Below, piece after piece: positions 8,257 to 17,845 of a DNA stretch of 64,000 nt. Source of the stretch: Cloacimonetes bacterium UBA6097. GTDB lineage: Bacteria; Cloacimonadota; Cloacimonadia; Cloacimonadales; Cloacimonadaceae. A program made the translations under genes and the position numbers. A model generated the notes under the pieces. It was not told the DNA's origin, searched no databases, and worked only from the letters and a program-made list of their open reading frames with translations. The stretch covers positions 363,611 to 427,610 of the forward strand of contig DIWV01000007.1 in assembly GCA_002435865.1 (NCBI GenBank), in the 5' to 3' direction. The first letter of the stretch is position 1; each line of letters opens with the position of its first letter.

Positions 8257-10023
8257 ATGAAGGAAAAGCTGAGCAAGACTTTTAGCAGAGTAATCCCATA
8301 TCTGAAAAAAAGTTACAGGCAAATTATCTGGGGTATCGTCATGCTGATACTGGTGGACGTAGTGCAGCTTGCTATACCCAAAATCATGCAGTATGCCATT
8401 GACCATATCCAGAACCGCACTATTGATTCAAAAGGACTATTCTATATTGGCTTGATTCTGTTTGGAATGGCACTTTGCATAATGGCTCTTCGTTATTTCT
8501 GGCGTGTGCTCATTATCGGCAATTCCTTTACCATAGAAAAGTTTCTGCGGCAGGATTTTTATGACCATCTGTTGCTGCAATCCCCCAATTTCTTCAACAA
8601 AGCCAAGACCGGCGACTTGATGGCATATGCCACCAACGACCTGAATGCTGTCCGTATGTTGTTTGGAATGGGTTTTATAGCAGCCAGTGATATAATCCTT
8701 ATGACGATTGCATCCTTTTCATTTATGGCTTCAATTAATTTCAGACTTACGATTTATGCTATAATACCACTGCCAATTTTATCTTTTACAATATCCTTTT
8801 TCGGCAGGAAGATGCATAAGATGTTTGCCCGTGTGCAGGGGGCATTTGCCGCAATGTCCGGAGCTGTACAGGAAAGCATATCCGGTATCAGGGTAGTGAA
8901 AGCCTTTGGTCAGGAAGAAGCTGAAATCAAGAAAGTGGACGTTTTCTCACTGGACTATGTTAAACAGAATATATCCATGGCAAAGCTTGCCGGGGTATTT
9001 CATCCGTTCATGGGTTACGTAATCAGTTTCAGTATGATACTTACCCTGGTTTTAGGCGGCAGGGCAGCCATTAATGAAGAGATTACCATAGGCGGCTTCA
9101 TAGCCTTTTTCTCCTATCTTGGTATGCTGGTCTGGCCCATGATAGCCATCGGTTGGATTGTTGATATGTATCAACGCGGTACTGCTTCTCTAAAAAGGCT
9201 TAATGAGATATTTGTCCTGAATCCCGAAATCAATGACGATAAAGCTGATGATTCCATCTCGGAAATCAAAGGAAAGATAGAAGTTAAGAACCTTACGTTC
9301 AGATACAGGGAAGAGTTACCTGATATTTTTGCCAATGTTTCAACCTCGGTTCCCCAGGGAAAGACGCTGGCGATTGTAGGTCCCACAGGTTGTGGTAAGA
9401 CGACTTTTATAGATTTACTTTCCAGAGTGTATAATTCCCCTGAAAACACTATTTTCATTGATGATAATGAAATCTATAAGATACCGCTCAAAGTACTGCG
9501 CAGGGATATGGTTATGGTCCCGCAGGATATCTTCCTCTTTTCTGATACCATTGCCAATAACATCCGTCTGGGAAATCCTAACGCTACAATGGAAGATGTT
9601 TACGAAGCTGCCAGAGCTGCTCAAATTTATGATGAGATAAAAGATTTTGACAAGGGATTCGAGACTATTATAGGCGAAAGAGGCATCACACTTTCCGGCG
9701 GGCAAAAGCAACGTGTTGCAATTGCCAGGGCACTTTTGACCAATCCCAATATCCTGATTCTGGATGATGCTCTTTCTGCTGTAGATACAAAAACCGAGAG
9801 TTTCCTGTTGGAGCGTTTGATAGAACTTCGCAAAGGTTTGACAACCATTATCATAGCGCACCGCATCTCATCACTCCATCATGCAGACAATATCATTGTA
9901 CTGGCAGATGGTAGAATCATAGAAAGCGGTACACACAGGCAATTGGTTGCATTAGACGGACTTTATAATGATTTGGTTGAGAAGCAAAAAATCCGTGCCA
10001 GACTCGAAGGAGAGCAGTCATGA
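8257..10023 (+). CDS. Heterodimeric ABC exporter, subunit with degenerate catalytic site
   Basis: A 588-residue half-transporter with six membrane spans (residues 20-330) and a C-terminal nucleotide-binding domain: Walker A GPTGCGKTT at about 374, signature LSGGQKQRVAIARAL at about 478, and Walker B ILILDDALSAVD at about 500. The usual catalytic Glu after Walker B is Asp here, as in the TM287 subunit of TM287/TM288-type heterodimers. That predicts one degenerate and one working ATP site in the pair. It overlaps the next gene by four bases, and that gene carries the complementary LSTGQ signature. These exporters move drugs, lipids or peptides out of the cytoplasm; the substrate is unknown. The start follows AAAGGAATTA. 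Confidence 0.9.
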   Translation: MKEKLSKTFSRVIPYLKKSYRQIIWGIVMLILVDVVQLAIPKIMQYAIDHIQNRTIDSKGLFYIGLILFGMALCIMALRYFWRVLIIGNSFTIEKFLRQDFYDHLLLQSPNFFNKAKTGDLMAYATNDLNAVRMLFGMGFIAASDIILMTIASFSFMASINFRLTIYAIIPLPILSFTISFFGRKMHKMFARVQGAFAAMSGAVQESISGIRVVKAFGQEEAEIKKVDVFSLDYVKQNISMAKLAGVFHPFMGYVISFSMILTLVLGGRAAINEEITIGGFIAFFSYLGMLVWPMIAIGWIVDMYQRGTASLKRLNEIFVLNPEINDDKADDSISEIKGKIEVKNLTFRYREELPDIFANVSTSVPQGKTLAIVGPTGCGKTTFIDLLSRVYNSPENTIFIDDNEIYKIPLKVLRRDMVMVPQDIFLFSDTIANNIRLGNPNATMEDVYEAARAAQIYDEIKDFDKGFETIIGERGITLSGGQKQRVAIARALLTNPNILILDDALSAVDTKTESFLLERLIELRKGLTTIIIAHRISSLHHADNIIVLADGRIIESGTHRQLVALDGLYNDLVEKQKIRARLEGEQS

Positions 10024-12191
10024 GCCACTGGGGCGGAGGCGGCGGAGGCCGTGGCGGCGGTTATGAAACTGATGATGTAAAAGGAAGAGTCTATGACAGC
10101 AGGCTGTATAAACGGCTGCTCAAGTATTTAAAACCTTACATCTGGCTGGTTGTACTTTCCTTTTTTGTGCTGACTTTTGTCACTGTAGCGGAACTTATTC
10201 TACCATTAATTACCCGTACAGCTATTGATGACCACATTGTTTCCGACAAAGCTTTGTTTGCATTGGAAGACAAATCACAGGCTGATATCTTCCAAAACAG
10301 ATACAAAGTACTGAAGCTTAAAAACTTATCATATAATAACCAGACCTTTATTGTACTCCCAACCGGAAAGCGTTCCAAACTGGATAGACCTTTTCTGCAG
10401 GAATTAAAAAACACAGGACGCCTGAGCACGGAGAATTTCTATTTCATTAATAATAATACAGAAAACGCTGATATCCTTGATAAATATGTAAAAAATACTG
10501 ACAATATTACAAATCCAATGGAAAAATACAAGGGATGGTTCCAGGTTAGCGATAAAAAAATAGCTGTTTCTCAATCAGAGATAAAAAAAGTACCTCTCAA
10601 AATACGCAAAACCTTAAGGCAGGATTCTTACAATAGCCTGCTGATGCTTGCCTTTATATTTCTGGGACTTACTACTTTAAGATTTATAGCAAGCTTTTTC
10701 CAGACTTATCTGACTAATTACTTTTCGCAGCTTGCCATGAATGACCTTCGGCACGATATCTTTGCCCATGTACAGAGAATGCCTGTTAAGTTCTTTGACC
10801 AGAATCCGGTAGGCAGGTTAGTTACAAGGGTTACTAATGACGTTAGAGCCATAGATGAAATGCTGTCTTCAGGTGTGATAACCATAGTTCAGGATGTGAT
10901 TCTGGTTGTGGCAATCGTGGTTCTGATGGTGCTTCTGAATTGGAAACTGGCTTTAATAAGCTATGCAATATTGCCTTTCGTTGTTTTTACCATATATATT
11001 TTCAAAACCAAAACACGCGTAATCTACAGGGAAGTCCGCAAACATCTGGCAGCGCTTAATTCCGCTCTGGCAGAGCATATTGCCGGGGTCAAAATCATCC
11101 AGTTGTTTAATCAATACACACATAAAAGAGACGACTTTGTGGAAATAAACAAGAAGTATTTCCATGTTTCTGTCTCACAGCTCAAGCTCTTTGCCTTTTT
11201 CCGTCCGATTATCCATGTATCTTCGCAGCTTGCAGTTGCGGTTATAATCTGGTACGGTGGCGGACAAATTCTGAGGGATGTACTTACTATCGGTCTGCTG
11301 ATGGCATTTACAACTTATATCCAGAAACTGTTTGAACCTATCAACGACTTTGCCGACAAATTTAATATCCTGCAAGGTGCATTAGCCGGCGCAGAGAGGA
11401 TTTTTGACCTGATGGACAATCCGGCAGAAGATTACCGCAACGAAATGAAATACAACCTTAAGCTGGAAGGTGAAATTGCCTTTGAAAACGTCTGGCTGGC
11501 ATATAACGAAGGTGAATGGGTACTCAAAGATTTATCCTTCAATATCAAGCCGGGAGAGAAAATAGCACTTGTTGGTCACACAGGTTCAGGAAAGACTTCC
11601 ATTGTAAATCTCATACTTGGCATGTATCCTTATCAGAAAGGACGTATTGCCCTTGATGGAAAAGCCCTGCATCAGTTTGCTCTGGACGATATTCGTAATA
11701 ATATAGGAATTGTTCAGCAGGATGTATTCATCTTTTCAGGTACTATGAGGGATAACATTGCCCTCAATAACGAAAAAATAACTCAGGAACAATTGGAACA
11801 GGTCTGCCAGTATGTTAATGCAGATACATTTATTCAACAGCTTCCTGAGAAATATAATGAACCTGTTATGGAACGCGGTGCCACTTTATCTACAGGGCAG
11901 AGGCAGCTGATAGCTTTTGCACGTGTTCTGGCATATAATCCATCTATATTCATATTGGATGAAGCGACCAGTAACATAGACACTGAAACAGAAATCCTGA
12001 TTCAGGATGCTCTTGCAAAGATTATCCAGAACAGGACAAGTATTATCATTGCACATAGGCTTTCCACAATCCAGCATGTAGACAGAATTATCGTCCTGCA
12101 CAAAGGCGAAATTGTCGAAGAAGGCACCCATTTTGAACTTTTAGACAAAAAGGGTTTATACTACGATTTATACAGGCTGCAATATACTTAA
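10020..12191 (+). CDS. Heterodimeric ABC exporter, catalytic subunit with large extracytoplasmic insert
   Basis: A 723-residue half-transporter. Walker A is GHTGSGKTS (about 518), the signature is the non-canonical LSTGQRQLIAFARVL (about 622), and Walker B is FILDEATSNIDT with the catalytic Glu present. This is the TM288-like partner of the upstream gene. Two oddities stand out. The cytoplasmic N-terminus is glycine-rich (SHWGGGGGGRGGGYE). Between the first membrane span (about 38-62) and the second (about 205-222) there is an insert of some 135 mostly polar residues that should lie outside the membrane; the usual loop is short. MntP follows after three bases, so translation of the three genes is probably linked. 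Confidence 0.9.
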   Translation: MSHWGGGGGGRGGGYETDDVKGRVYDSRLYKRLLKYLKPYIWLVVLSFFVLTFVTVAELILPLITRTAIDDHIVSDKALFALEDKSQADIFQNRYKVLKLKNLSYNNQTFIVLPTGKRSKLDRPFLQELKNTGRLSTENFYFINNNTENADILDKYVKNTDNITNPMEKYKGWFQVSDKKIAVSQSEIKKVPLKIRKTLRQDSYNSLLMLAFIFLGLTTLRFIASFFQTYLTNYFSQLAMNDLRHDIFAHVQRMPVKFFDQNPVGRLVTRVTNDVRAIDEMLSSGVITIVQDVILVVAIVVLMVLLNWKLALISYAILPFVVFTIYIFKTKTRVIYREVRKHLAALNSALAEHIAGVKIIQLFNQYTHKRDDFVEINKKYFHVSVSQLKLFAFFRPIIHVSSQLAVAVIIWYGGGQILRDVLTIGLLMAFTTYIQKLFEPINDFADKFNILQGALAGAERIFDLMDNPAEDYRNEMKYNLKLEGEIAFENVWLAYNEGEWVLKDLSFNIKPGEKIALVGHTGSGKTSIVNLILGMYPYQKGRIALDGKALHQFALDDIRNNIGIVQQDVFIFSGTMRDNIALNNEKITQEQLEQVCQYVNADTFIQQLPEKYNEPVMERGATLSTGQRQLIAFARVLAYNPSIFILDEATSNIDTETEILIQDALAKIIQNRTSIIIAHRLSTIQHVDRIIVLHKGEIVEEGTHFELLDKKGLYYDLYRLQYT

Positions 12192-12194
12192 TCC

Positions 12195-12764
12195 ATGACA
12201 TCTTTCACAGAGCTTTATCCAATAATCTTGATAGCCATAGGGCTTTCTATGGATGCTTTTGCTGTCTCTATCACAAGCGGAATTACTATCAAATGCCTAC
12301 AGATTAAACATGCATTCAGAATAGCCTTTTTCTTTGGAGCTTTTCAGGCTTTTATGCCGGTTATTGGTTGGCTTGCCGGTATTGGATTGAAGCAATATGT
12401 GGAAGCTTTTGATCATTGGATTGCTTTTGGTCTGCTGGTATTTATTGGTGCTAAGATGATTTATGAAGCAATCTGGATTAAGGAAATTGAAAAGAAATGC
12501 GACCCGCTGAATCTTGTTGTTTTGTTAGGATTGGCAGTTGCCACCAGTATTGATGCACTTGCAGTGGGAATTACATTTGCTTTTCTGAAAGTATCTATAA
12601 TAACTCCAGCCATAATAATTGGCTGCATTACATTTGTAATCAGTTTTGCAGGAGTTAATATTGGCAACAAAGCAGGCGATAAATTTGGTTCAACTATGGA
12701 AGTAATCGGTGGATTTATTCTTATAGGAATCGGAATTAAAATTCTGTTACAGCATTTATATTAA
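12195..12764 (+). CDS. mntP: Manganese efflux pump MntP
   Basis: 189 residues and six membrane spans, the normal size and layout of MntP (DUF204). The two family repeats each carry the conserved acidic motif: GLSMDAFAVS near residue 17 and ATSIDALAVGITFAF near residue 115. MntP exports Mn2+ across the inner membrane and protects against manganese excess. No yybP-ykoY manganese riboswitch can precede it, because it starts three bases after the ABC exporter stop; expression must come from the exporter promoter. Confidence 0.9.
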   Translation: MTSFTELYPIILIAIGLSMDAFAVSITSGITIKCLQIKHAFRIAFFFGAFQAFMPVIGWLAGIGLKQYVEAFDHWIAFGLLVFIGAKMIYEAIWIKEIEKKCDPLNLVVLLGLAVATSIDALAVGITFAFLKVSIITPAIIIGCITFVISFAGVNIGNKAGDKFGSTMEVIGGFILIGIGIKILLQHLY

Positions 12765-12777
12765 GAGAGCTAAAAGA

Positions 12778-13704
12778 ATGAGTAATAAAATTTCAGAAGC
12801 TTATAAAATACTATCTAAAGAACTCTATGCACAAAACATCCGGTTTCGTTTGGTTCCTATCGAACGAATTAAGGATCTAAAGAAAACCTTTTCTCACACA
12901 TTGGAACACGAGATTGATTGTCCTGAATTTGTAGAATTCATCAAGTATATCAATTGGTTTGGAGCATTAAACAGTTTTCCTGAAGCCAAATCTATATTAG
13001 TCGCTTCTGTCTATAATCCTGCCGGGAAAGTTGTTTTCCAAAAACAAGACAAAGATATTGAAGTAGTCATTCCACAAGGCTTTATTAAATTCTATCCCAA
13101 ACAAAGAGTTCTTCAGACAATAATCACAGATATTCTTCATTCACTTGGGTACCGTAATGAAAGAATACTGCTTCACATAAAGCTTTTGGCAGTTCAATCT
13201 GGATTAGCTGAATACGGAAAAAATAATATAACTTATGTAGAAGGATTTGGCAGTAGTCATTTTCTGGGTTCGTTTATAACTGATATGCCTGCTAATGATG
13301 ACTTCTGGCGTGAACCCAAGATTATGGATGCTTGCGAAAATTGCGATTTATGCAGACTAAATTGTCCTACGGGAGCTATTAGTGAAGACAGGTTCCTGAT
13401 ACATGGAGAAAAATGTATTACATTGTATAACGAAAATCCCGGAGAGTTTCCTGAATGGATTGAAAGTAAATGGCACCATGCAGTGGTTGGTTGTATGAAA
13501 TGCCAGTCCGTCTGCCCCTGTAATGCAGCAGATTACGTGGATGTTCCGATATTGGAGACTTTCACAGTATCTGAGACAGATATATTACTTAATGAAACTG
13601 AATTTGAACAATTACCGCAAGCGCTAAAAGACAAGTTTGCACAATTCGGGTTTCCTGAAATTCATTCCTTATTGCTGAGAAATATCAAGGTTATATGTAT
13701 GTAG
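12778..13704 (+). CDS. QueG-like 4Fe-4S double-cluster protein
   Basis: 308 residues. The C-terminal half binds two [4Fe-4S] clusters: CENCDLCRLNCPTGAI (about 187-202), a lone Cys in GEKCITLYNENPG, and GCMKCQSVCPCNA (about 240-252). The pattern and the preceding GLAEYGKNN...GSSHFLGS segment match epoxyqueuosine reductase (QueG) and its relatives, which use cobalamin in the last step of queuosine synthesis. At 308 residues it lacks the C-terminal HEAT part of E. coli QueG. I cannot tell whether it is QueG or a paralogue, so no symbol is given. It is the last gene of the exporter-mntP run and converges with the DUF3795 genes. Confidence 0.75.
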   Translation: MSNKISEAYKILSKELYAQNIRFRLVPIERIKDLKKTFSHTLEHEIDCPEFVEFIKYINWFGALNSFPEAKSILVASVYNPAGKVVFQKQDKDIEVVIPQGFIKFYPKQRVLQTIITDILHSLGYRNERILLHIKLLAVQSGLAEYGKNNITYVEGFGSSHFLGSFITDMPANDDFWREPKIMDACENCDLCRLNCPTGAISEDRFLIHGEKCITLYNENPGEFPEWIESKWHHAVVGCMKCQSVCPCNAADYVDVPILETFTVSETDILLNETEFEQLPQALKDKFAQFGFPEIHSLLLRNIKVICM

Positions 13705-13716
13705 TACAAATACTAT

Positions 13717-14139
13717 TTAGAGTTTTTCCCCACACCTTATGCACACTTTCTGATACCACATCGTGCGTTCTCCGCAGTTTTTGCACTTCCACTCATCCAG
13801 TTGTTCTTTCAGCCAGGCAGCTTTTCCTATTTCTTTTATTCTGTTTAAATTTGTAATAACCACAGAGTGATGTTCGTATTCATCGTTACATAACGCATGG
13901 ACTTTTTCGCAAGGCATATCGGGACATTCAGCGCAAGATTCATATCCCTTTTTACTGCAGCAGATACGAAATTCGCAATCTTCAATCTGAGCAGCCTTAC
14001 AACCCAGGCAATGCACTTCGGTTTCTGTCTTTTGAAACTTCTCAGCTGTTTCTTTTAAGGTTCCGGTCTCTGTAGCAATGCCAAAAATGCAGGCTCCGCA
14101 ATATAATCCGCAGTAAGTAAAATATTTATCCATATTCAA
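13717..14139 (-). CDS. DUF3795 cysteine-rich protein
   Basis: 140 residues with 16 cysteines, mostly in pairs: YCGLYCGAC near the N-terminus, HCLGCKA, CRICCSKKGYESCAECPDMPC in the middle, and KCKNCGERT ... CIRCGEK at the end. The N-terminal CGLxCGAC and the ECPDMPCEK motif are those of DUF3795, a family thought to bind metal and often found in anaerobes. The last part looks like an added zinc ribbon. A second DUF3795 gene lies 53 bases upstream on the same strand. Function unknown. Confidence 0.8.
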   Translation of the reverse strand: MNMDKYFTYCGLYCGACIFGIATETGTLKETAEKFQKTETEVHCLGCKAAQIEDCEFRICCSKKGYESCAECPDMPCEKVHALCNDEYEHHSVVITNLNRIKEIGKAAWLKEQLDEWKCKNCGERTMWYQKVCIRCGEKL

Positions 14140-14192
14140 TCCTTATCTCATTTGAATTTACGATGGCATCCTTCCAAGTTATCAGGCGCAGG

Positions 14193-14627
14193 TCAAGGTA
14201 ATTGCGGTCCTTTGCCGATAGCCATTTTCCCGCCATAGTAACGTGCCCTTATGTCAGCGAATTTTTCTGTAAAGGCTTTTGTGCCATATGTTTTAATATA
14301 GCACAGGTTATAGACTTTCATATTATGAGGTAGAATAGCAGCTCTGTCTGCACAGGGATGCAGGTATTGGCAGGGAAATTCGTTACATTCATAACAGAAA
14401 GTAACGTTGTGTTTTACCACGCATTCATAAGTGGCACAATCTCCATCTGTAAAAGCACATTTACCCTGGTGTTCGCGGCATCCGGGACAAGGTAAATCTT
14501 CTCTTTTTAAACCTTTGGCAACAACTGCTTCCAGCATTTGCGGATTATCTTTACATAAATACGCAGGGCATGCTCCACAGTTGATTCCGCAGGGAGCAAG
14601 GTGTTTTACTTCTTCTTCAGTGTACAT
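14193..14627 (-). CDS. DUF3795 cysteine-rich protein
   Basis: 144 residues. CGINCGACPAYLC (about 13-25), CPGCREHQGKC, CATYECVVKHNVTFC and YECNEFPCQYLHPC give the DUF3795 cysteine spacing. It lacks the C-terminal zinc ribbon of its neighbour at 13717-14139, with which it is probably co-transcribed. A metal-binding role is inferred from the cysteine layout only. Confidence 0.8.
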   Translation of the reverse strand: MYTEEEVKHLAPCGINCGACPAYLCKDNPQMLEAVVAKGLKREDLPCPGCREHQGKCAFTDGDCATYECVVKHNVTFCYECNEFPCQYLHPCADRAAILPHNMKVYNLCYIKTYGTKAFTEKFADIRARYYGGKMAIGKGPQLP

Positions 14628-14865
14628 AATTCCTTCTTATCTTTATGATTATTTATTGCAAAAAGATAAAGTGAGGACTCCCCGTCAAGTACAAATTCTC
14701 CTTCCAATTGACCCTCTAACAACAATGCCTCCCCTTGCTGCTAACTTAAACAATAGCCATATGGTAAACTGAGGGGATAACGGGATTTATCTATTAGGGA
14801 GATTGTATGATTTTTCAAAAGATGTTACTAATTATCAATATTTAAAAATTAACCGAAAAGGATAA

Positions 14866-14893
14866 TTGACAGATAATCTAAGCATTTTATACT
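14866..14893 (+). promoter_or_regulatory. Sigma70-type promoter for rmuC
   Basis: TTGACA (14866-14871), a 16-base spacer and TATACT (14888-14893), 27 bases before the rmuC ATG. Confidence 0.65.
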
Positions 14894-14920
14894 TGATACA
14901 TTCATAATCAGGAGCGTGTT

Positions 14921-16324
14921 ATGGTCTCTACTCCAATCTTTGTGATTATTCTAATTATCGTTTGCATTATTGAATGGCTGATAATCAGGTTAATCAATAG
15001 CAAAAAGTTTCAGCAATCTGATTCTAAATATCAAATGGCGGAAATGAAAGCAACAGAGCTAATGGCAAAATGCGATGAACAAAAGCAAATCCTGGAAAAA
15101 CTCACTCTTGAGATGAAAGAACAGGATTTAAATGCCCGTACACAACAGGAAAAATCTATCCAGACGATTACAGAACTTCAAACCAGATTACATGAACAAG
15201 CTCAAAAGTATGCTGAACAGATAGAGCTTCTCAATGCTGCGAAAGAGCAAATGAAGCAGGAATTTGAAAACATTGCTCAGAAGATATTTGAGGAAAGAGG
15301 TAAGACCTTTACTGAGCAGAACAAAGCTAATCTTGACATGATCCTGAATCCTTTCAGGTTACAGATAAATGATTTCAAGGCTAAGGTTGAAGAGGTCTAC
15401 ATCTTAGAAGGAAAAGAGCGATTCAGCCTGACAGAACAAATAAAAAAAATGCATGAAGCCTATGAATCACTCAGCCATGAAGCAAACAACCTGGTTCATG
15501 CTCTCAAAGCTGATACCAAGTCACAAGGCGATTGGGGAGAAATCAATCTCAGGCGAATACTTGATTTTACCGGTCTCAAAGAGGGAATCCATTATTATAC
15601 TCAGGCAAATTACCAGAACGAAGCCGGTGAAAACCTCAGGCCGGATATTGTGGTAAATCTGCCTGACAACAGACAGATAATTGTTGATTCCAAAGTATCG
15701 CTAACGGGTTATGAAAGATATTTCAGTTCAACTGAGGACTCAGCTAAAGATGCAGGTATAAAAGACCACTTAAAAAGCATTCGGAAACACATCCAGGAAC
15801 TCTCAGAAAAGAAATATGAGGACCTCAAAGATATCAATACCCTGGATTTTGTCCTGATGTTCATACCGGTTGAAGCAGCTTACTTCGTCGCCATAGACAA
15901 TGATTCCGAATTATATAAATATGCATCAGATAAGAAAGTGCTGCTGGTATGTCCATCTACGCTGTTAATTACTTTGCAGTTAGTGGGAAGCTTGTGGAGG
16001 ATTGATGACCAAAAACGGCATGTCTATGAAATTGCCGAACAGGGAAGCAGGCTTTATGACAAGTTTGTGGGTTTTGTTGATAACTTTGAGAATATCAAAG
16101 TCAATCTTGATAGAACTCTCAAATCTTATGAAGATGCACATGGGCAATTAGTAGAAGGTAAGGGCAATCTTGTCAGCCAGGCTCAAAAACTAAAACAACT
16201 TGGAGTGAAATCAAAGAAAAAGCTATCTGATAAAATCCTTCTGGAAGCTGATACAGAACAGGAAATCCCTGCACTTGAGGAAGATATCAATGAAGTTCTG
16301 CAAGAAGATACCACAGTGAGTTAA
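14921..16324 (+). CDS. rmuC: DNA recombination protein RmuC
   Basis: 467 residues. An N-terminal membrane anchor (residues 5-25, IFVIILIIVCIIEWLIIRLI) is followed by a coiled coil (about 35-120) and the RmuC core. Family signatures are QGDWGEINLRRILDFTGL (about 205), LRPDIVVNLPDNRQIIVDSK (about 243) and FVLMFIPVEAAYFVA (about 308). In E. coli, RmuC limits inversions at short inverted repeats and is predicted to be a nuclease of the PD-(D/E)XK type. The gene stands alone behind its own promoter. Confidence 0.9.
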   Translation: MVSTPIFVIILIIVCIIEWLIIRLINSKKFQQSDSKYQMAEMKATELMAKCDEQKQILEKLTLEMKEQDLNARTQQEKSIQTITELQTRLHEQAQKYAEQIELLNAAKEQMKQEFENIAQKIFEERGKTFTEQNKANLDMILNPFRLQINDFKAKVEEVYILEGKERFSLTEQIKKMHEAYESLSHEANNLVHALKADTKSQGDWGEINLRRILDFTGLKEGIHYYTQANYQNEAGENLRPDIVVNLPDNRQIIVDSKVSLTGYERYFSSTEDSAKDAGIKDHLKSIRKHIQELSEKKYEDLKDINTLDFVLMFIPVEAAYFVAIDNDSELYKYASDKKVLLVCPSTLLITLQLVGSLWRIDDQKRHVYEIAEQGSRLYDKFVGFVDNFENIKVNLDRTLKSYEDAHGQLVEGKGNLVSQAQKLKQLGVKSKKKLSDKILLEADTEQEIPALEEDINEVLQEDTTVS

Positions 16325-16334
16325 AAAATTTTAG

Positions 16335-16362
16335 TTGACTTCTTTCAATATCTGAATATAAT
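16335..16362 (+). promoter_or_regulatory. Sigma70-type promoter for the FadL-family porin
   Basis: TTGACT (16335-16340), a 16-base spacer and a consensus TATAAT (16357-16362), 53 bases before the ATG at 16416. Confidence 0.75.
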
Positions 16363-16415
16363 TCAATCTAATCACATTTAATACAATAATAAATTAACTT
16401 ACCATGGAGGTATGG

Positions 16416-17777
16416 ATGAAAACATTAAGACTAAGCTTACTTATAGCTATCATTTTATCAATTAGTATCGGTTCATTGTTTGCCGGTGGTTTTGCACTGT
16501 CAGGAATTGGTTCAAAAGCAATCAGTTTGGGTGGTGCTTTTCGTGGAATGGCAAATGATCCTACTGCTATGTACTGGAATCCGGCAGGACTCGGTTTTAT
16601 GGAACATAGTATGATTAATTTATCAGGTGCGGGCATCATGCCGGTAACTGAATTTACAAACACTACAACACAACCCGGTTTCGATCCTGACAAATTGACT
16701 GCAACAAAGAAATTATGGTTATTTCCCAATCTCTACGCATTAAAAGGCGGAGAATGTAAATTTAAATATGGTTTAGGTGTTTATGTGCCCTACGGCTTGG
16801 GAGCAGAATGGGATGCCTTTGATTTGTATTCTATTACTACAATGCCGGTTGGAGCTAATAATCTACCTATAACCTGGGCAGAAGGTTTTGAAGAAAAAGA
16901 ACTTATGAGCTCAATCGGAATGGTTGATATTCACCCTACATTCAGCTATATGTTTTCGGATAAATTCTCTGCCGGTTTTGGTGTGAGCGTGATGTATGGC
17001 ATGATAGAAATCAAAACAATCAGACCCAATGCAATCGCTGCTCTGGGATATATGTACCCTACATTTTATTTGCCAACAGCAATGGAATTGGAAGGTACCG
17101 GTATGGGTTATGGTGGAAACCTGGGCATAATGTTTAAACCTGTTGAAAATCTAAGCATCGGAATTTCTGGTAAAATTCCAATAGATGTAAATTTAAGTGG
17201 CGAGTTAAAACTAAGAACTTACATGAATAGTGTTTTAGCGCAAGGTGCACCACAAGTGGTAGCCTTTGATACAGATGCAGATGCAACCATGAAACTTCCT
17301 GCCGACATAGGCATGGGCTGGTCTATGCAAGTTAATCCAAATTGGAATCTCAACATGGATGTTACCTATACTATGTGGGACAGACTTGATAAGGTTGTGA
17401 TTGAATTTGAAGATGATATGCAAACCCAGGCAGGACCTGTATCCGAATCAGAAATGGTTATGAATTGGGAAAATACATACAGGGTAAGTGTCGGGACAGA
17501 ATACAGATGGCCCGGATTAGCTCTGAGAGCAGGTTTCTTCTTTGATGAAACACCAATTCCTGATGGTTCACTTACTCCGATTTTACCAGATACCGGAGAC
17601 AAATATAGTGCAAACGTGGGTTGGTCATATAATCTTGGAAAGTTTATCATCGATTTGAACTATGAGCATATGTTCTTTAAAGAAAGAGAAATTGTTGTTC
17701 AAACAGCTGATAACATGATAGGCACATATAACAATGCTGTTGATGCTTTCAATTTCGGTTTAACCTATCCTTTCTAA
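16416..17777 (+). CDS. FadL/OmpP1-family outer-membrane transport protein
   Basis: About 453 residues. An upstream in-frame ATG at 16404 itself overlaps the GGAGG that serves the ATG at 16416, so the later start is right. The signal peptide ends SIGSLFAGG. The mature N-terminus (GFALSGIGSKAISLGGAFRG, then NDPTAMYWNPAGL) is the hatch region typical of the FadL family. The rest alternates polar and hydrophobic residues as in a 14-strand barrel and ends in a terminal aromatic (NFGLTYPF), the outer-membrane assembly signal. FadL proteins let long-chain fatty acids or aromatic hydrocarbons cross the outer membrane. A bidirectional terminator follows. Confidence 0.9.
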   Translation: MKTLRLSLLIAIILSISIGSLFAGGFALSGIGSKAISLGGAFRGMANDPTAMYWNPAGLGFMEHSMINLSGAGIMPVTEFTNTTTQPGFDPDKLTATKKLWLFPNLYALKGGECKFKYGLGVYVPYGLGAEWDAFDLYSITTMPVGANNLPITWAEGFEEKELMSSIGMVDIHPTFSYMFSDKFSAGFGVSVMYGMIEIKTIRPNAIAALGYMYPTFYLPTAMELEGTGMGYGGNLGIMFKPVENLSIGISGKIPIDVNLSGELKLRTYMNSVLAQGAPQVVAFDTDADATMKLPADIGMGWSMQVNPNWNLNMDVTYTMWDRLDKVVIEFEDDMQTQAGPVSESEMVMNWENTYRVSVGTEYRWPGLALRAGFFFDETPIPDGSLTPILPDTGDKYSANVGWSYNLGKFIIDLNYEHMFFKEREIVVQTADNMIGTYNNAVDAFNFGLTYPF

Positions 17778-17793
17778 AATTTGCTAAAATGAT

Positions 17794-17827
17794 AAAAGGC
17801 ACAGGATAAAACCTGTGCCTTTTTTTA
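17794..17827. terminator. Bidirectional terminator between FadL-family gene and aminotransferase
   Basis: AAAAGGCACAGG / CCTGTGCCTTTT with a short loop and T-runs on both strands. It separates two convergent genes (stops at 17777 and 17846) and should end both transcripts. Confidence 0.9.
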
Positions 17828-17845
17828 TAGTGTGCAGATAAATGA

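Noticed and set aside
12765..12777. yybP-ykoY riboswitch for mntP
   Set aside because: mntP starts three bases after the ABC exporter stop, leaving no room, and no such fold is seen around it.
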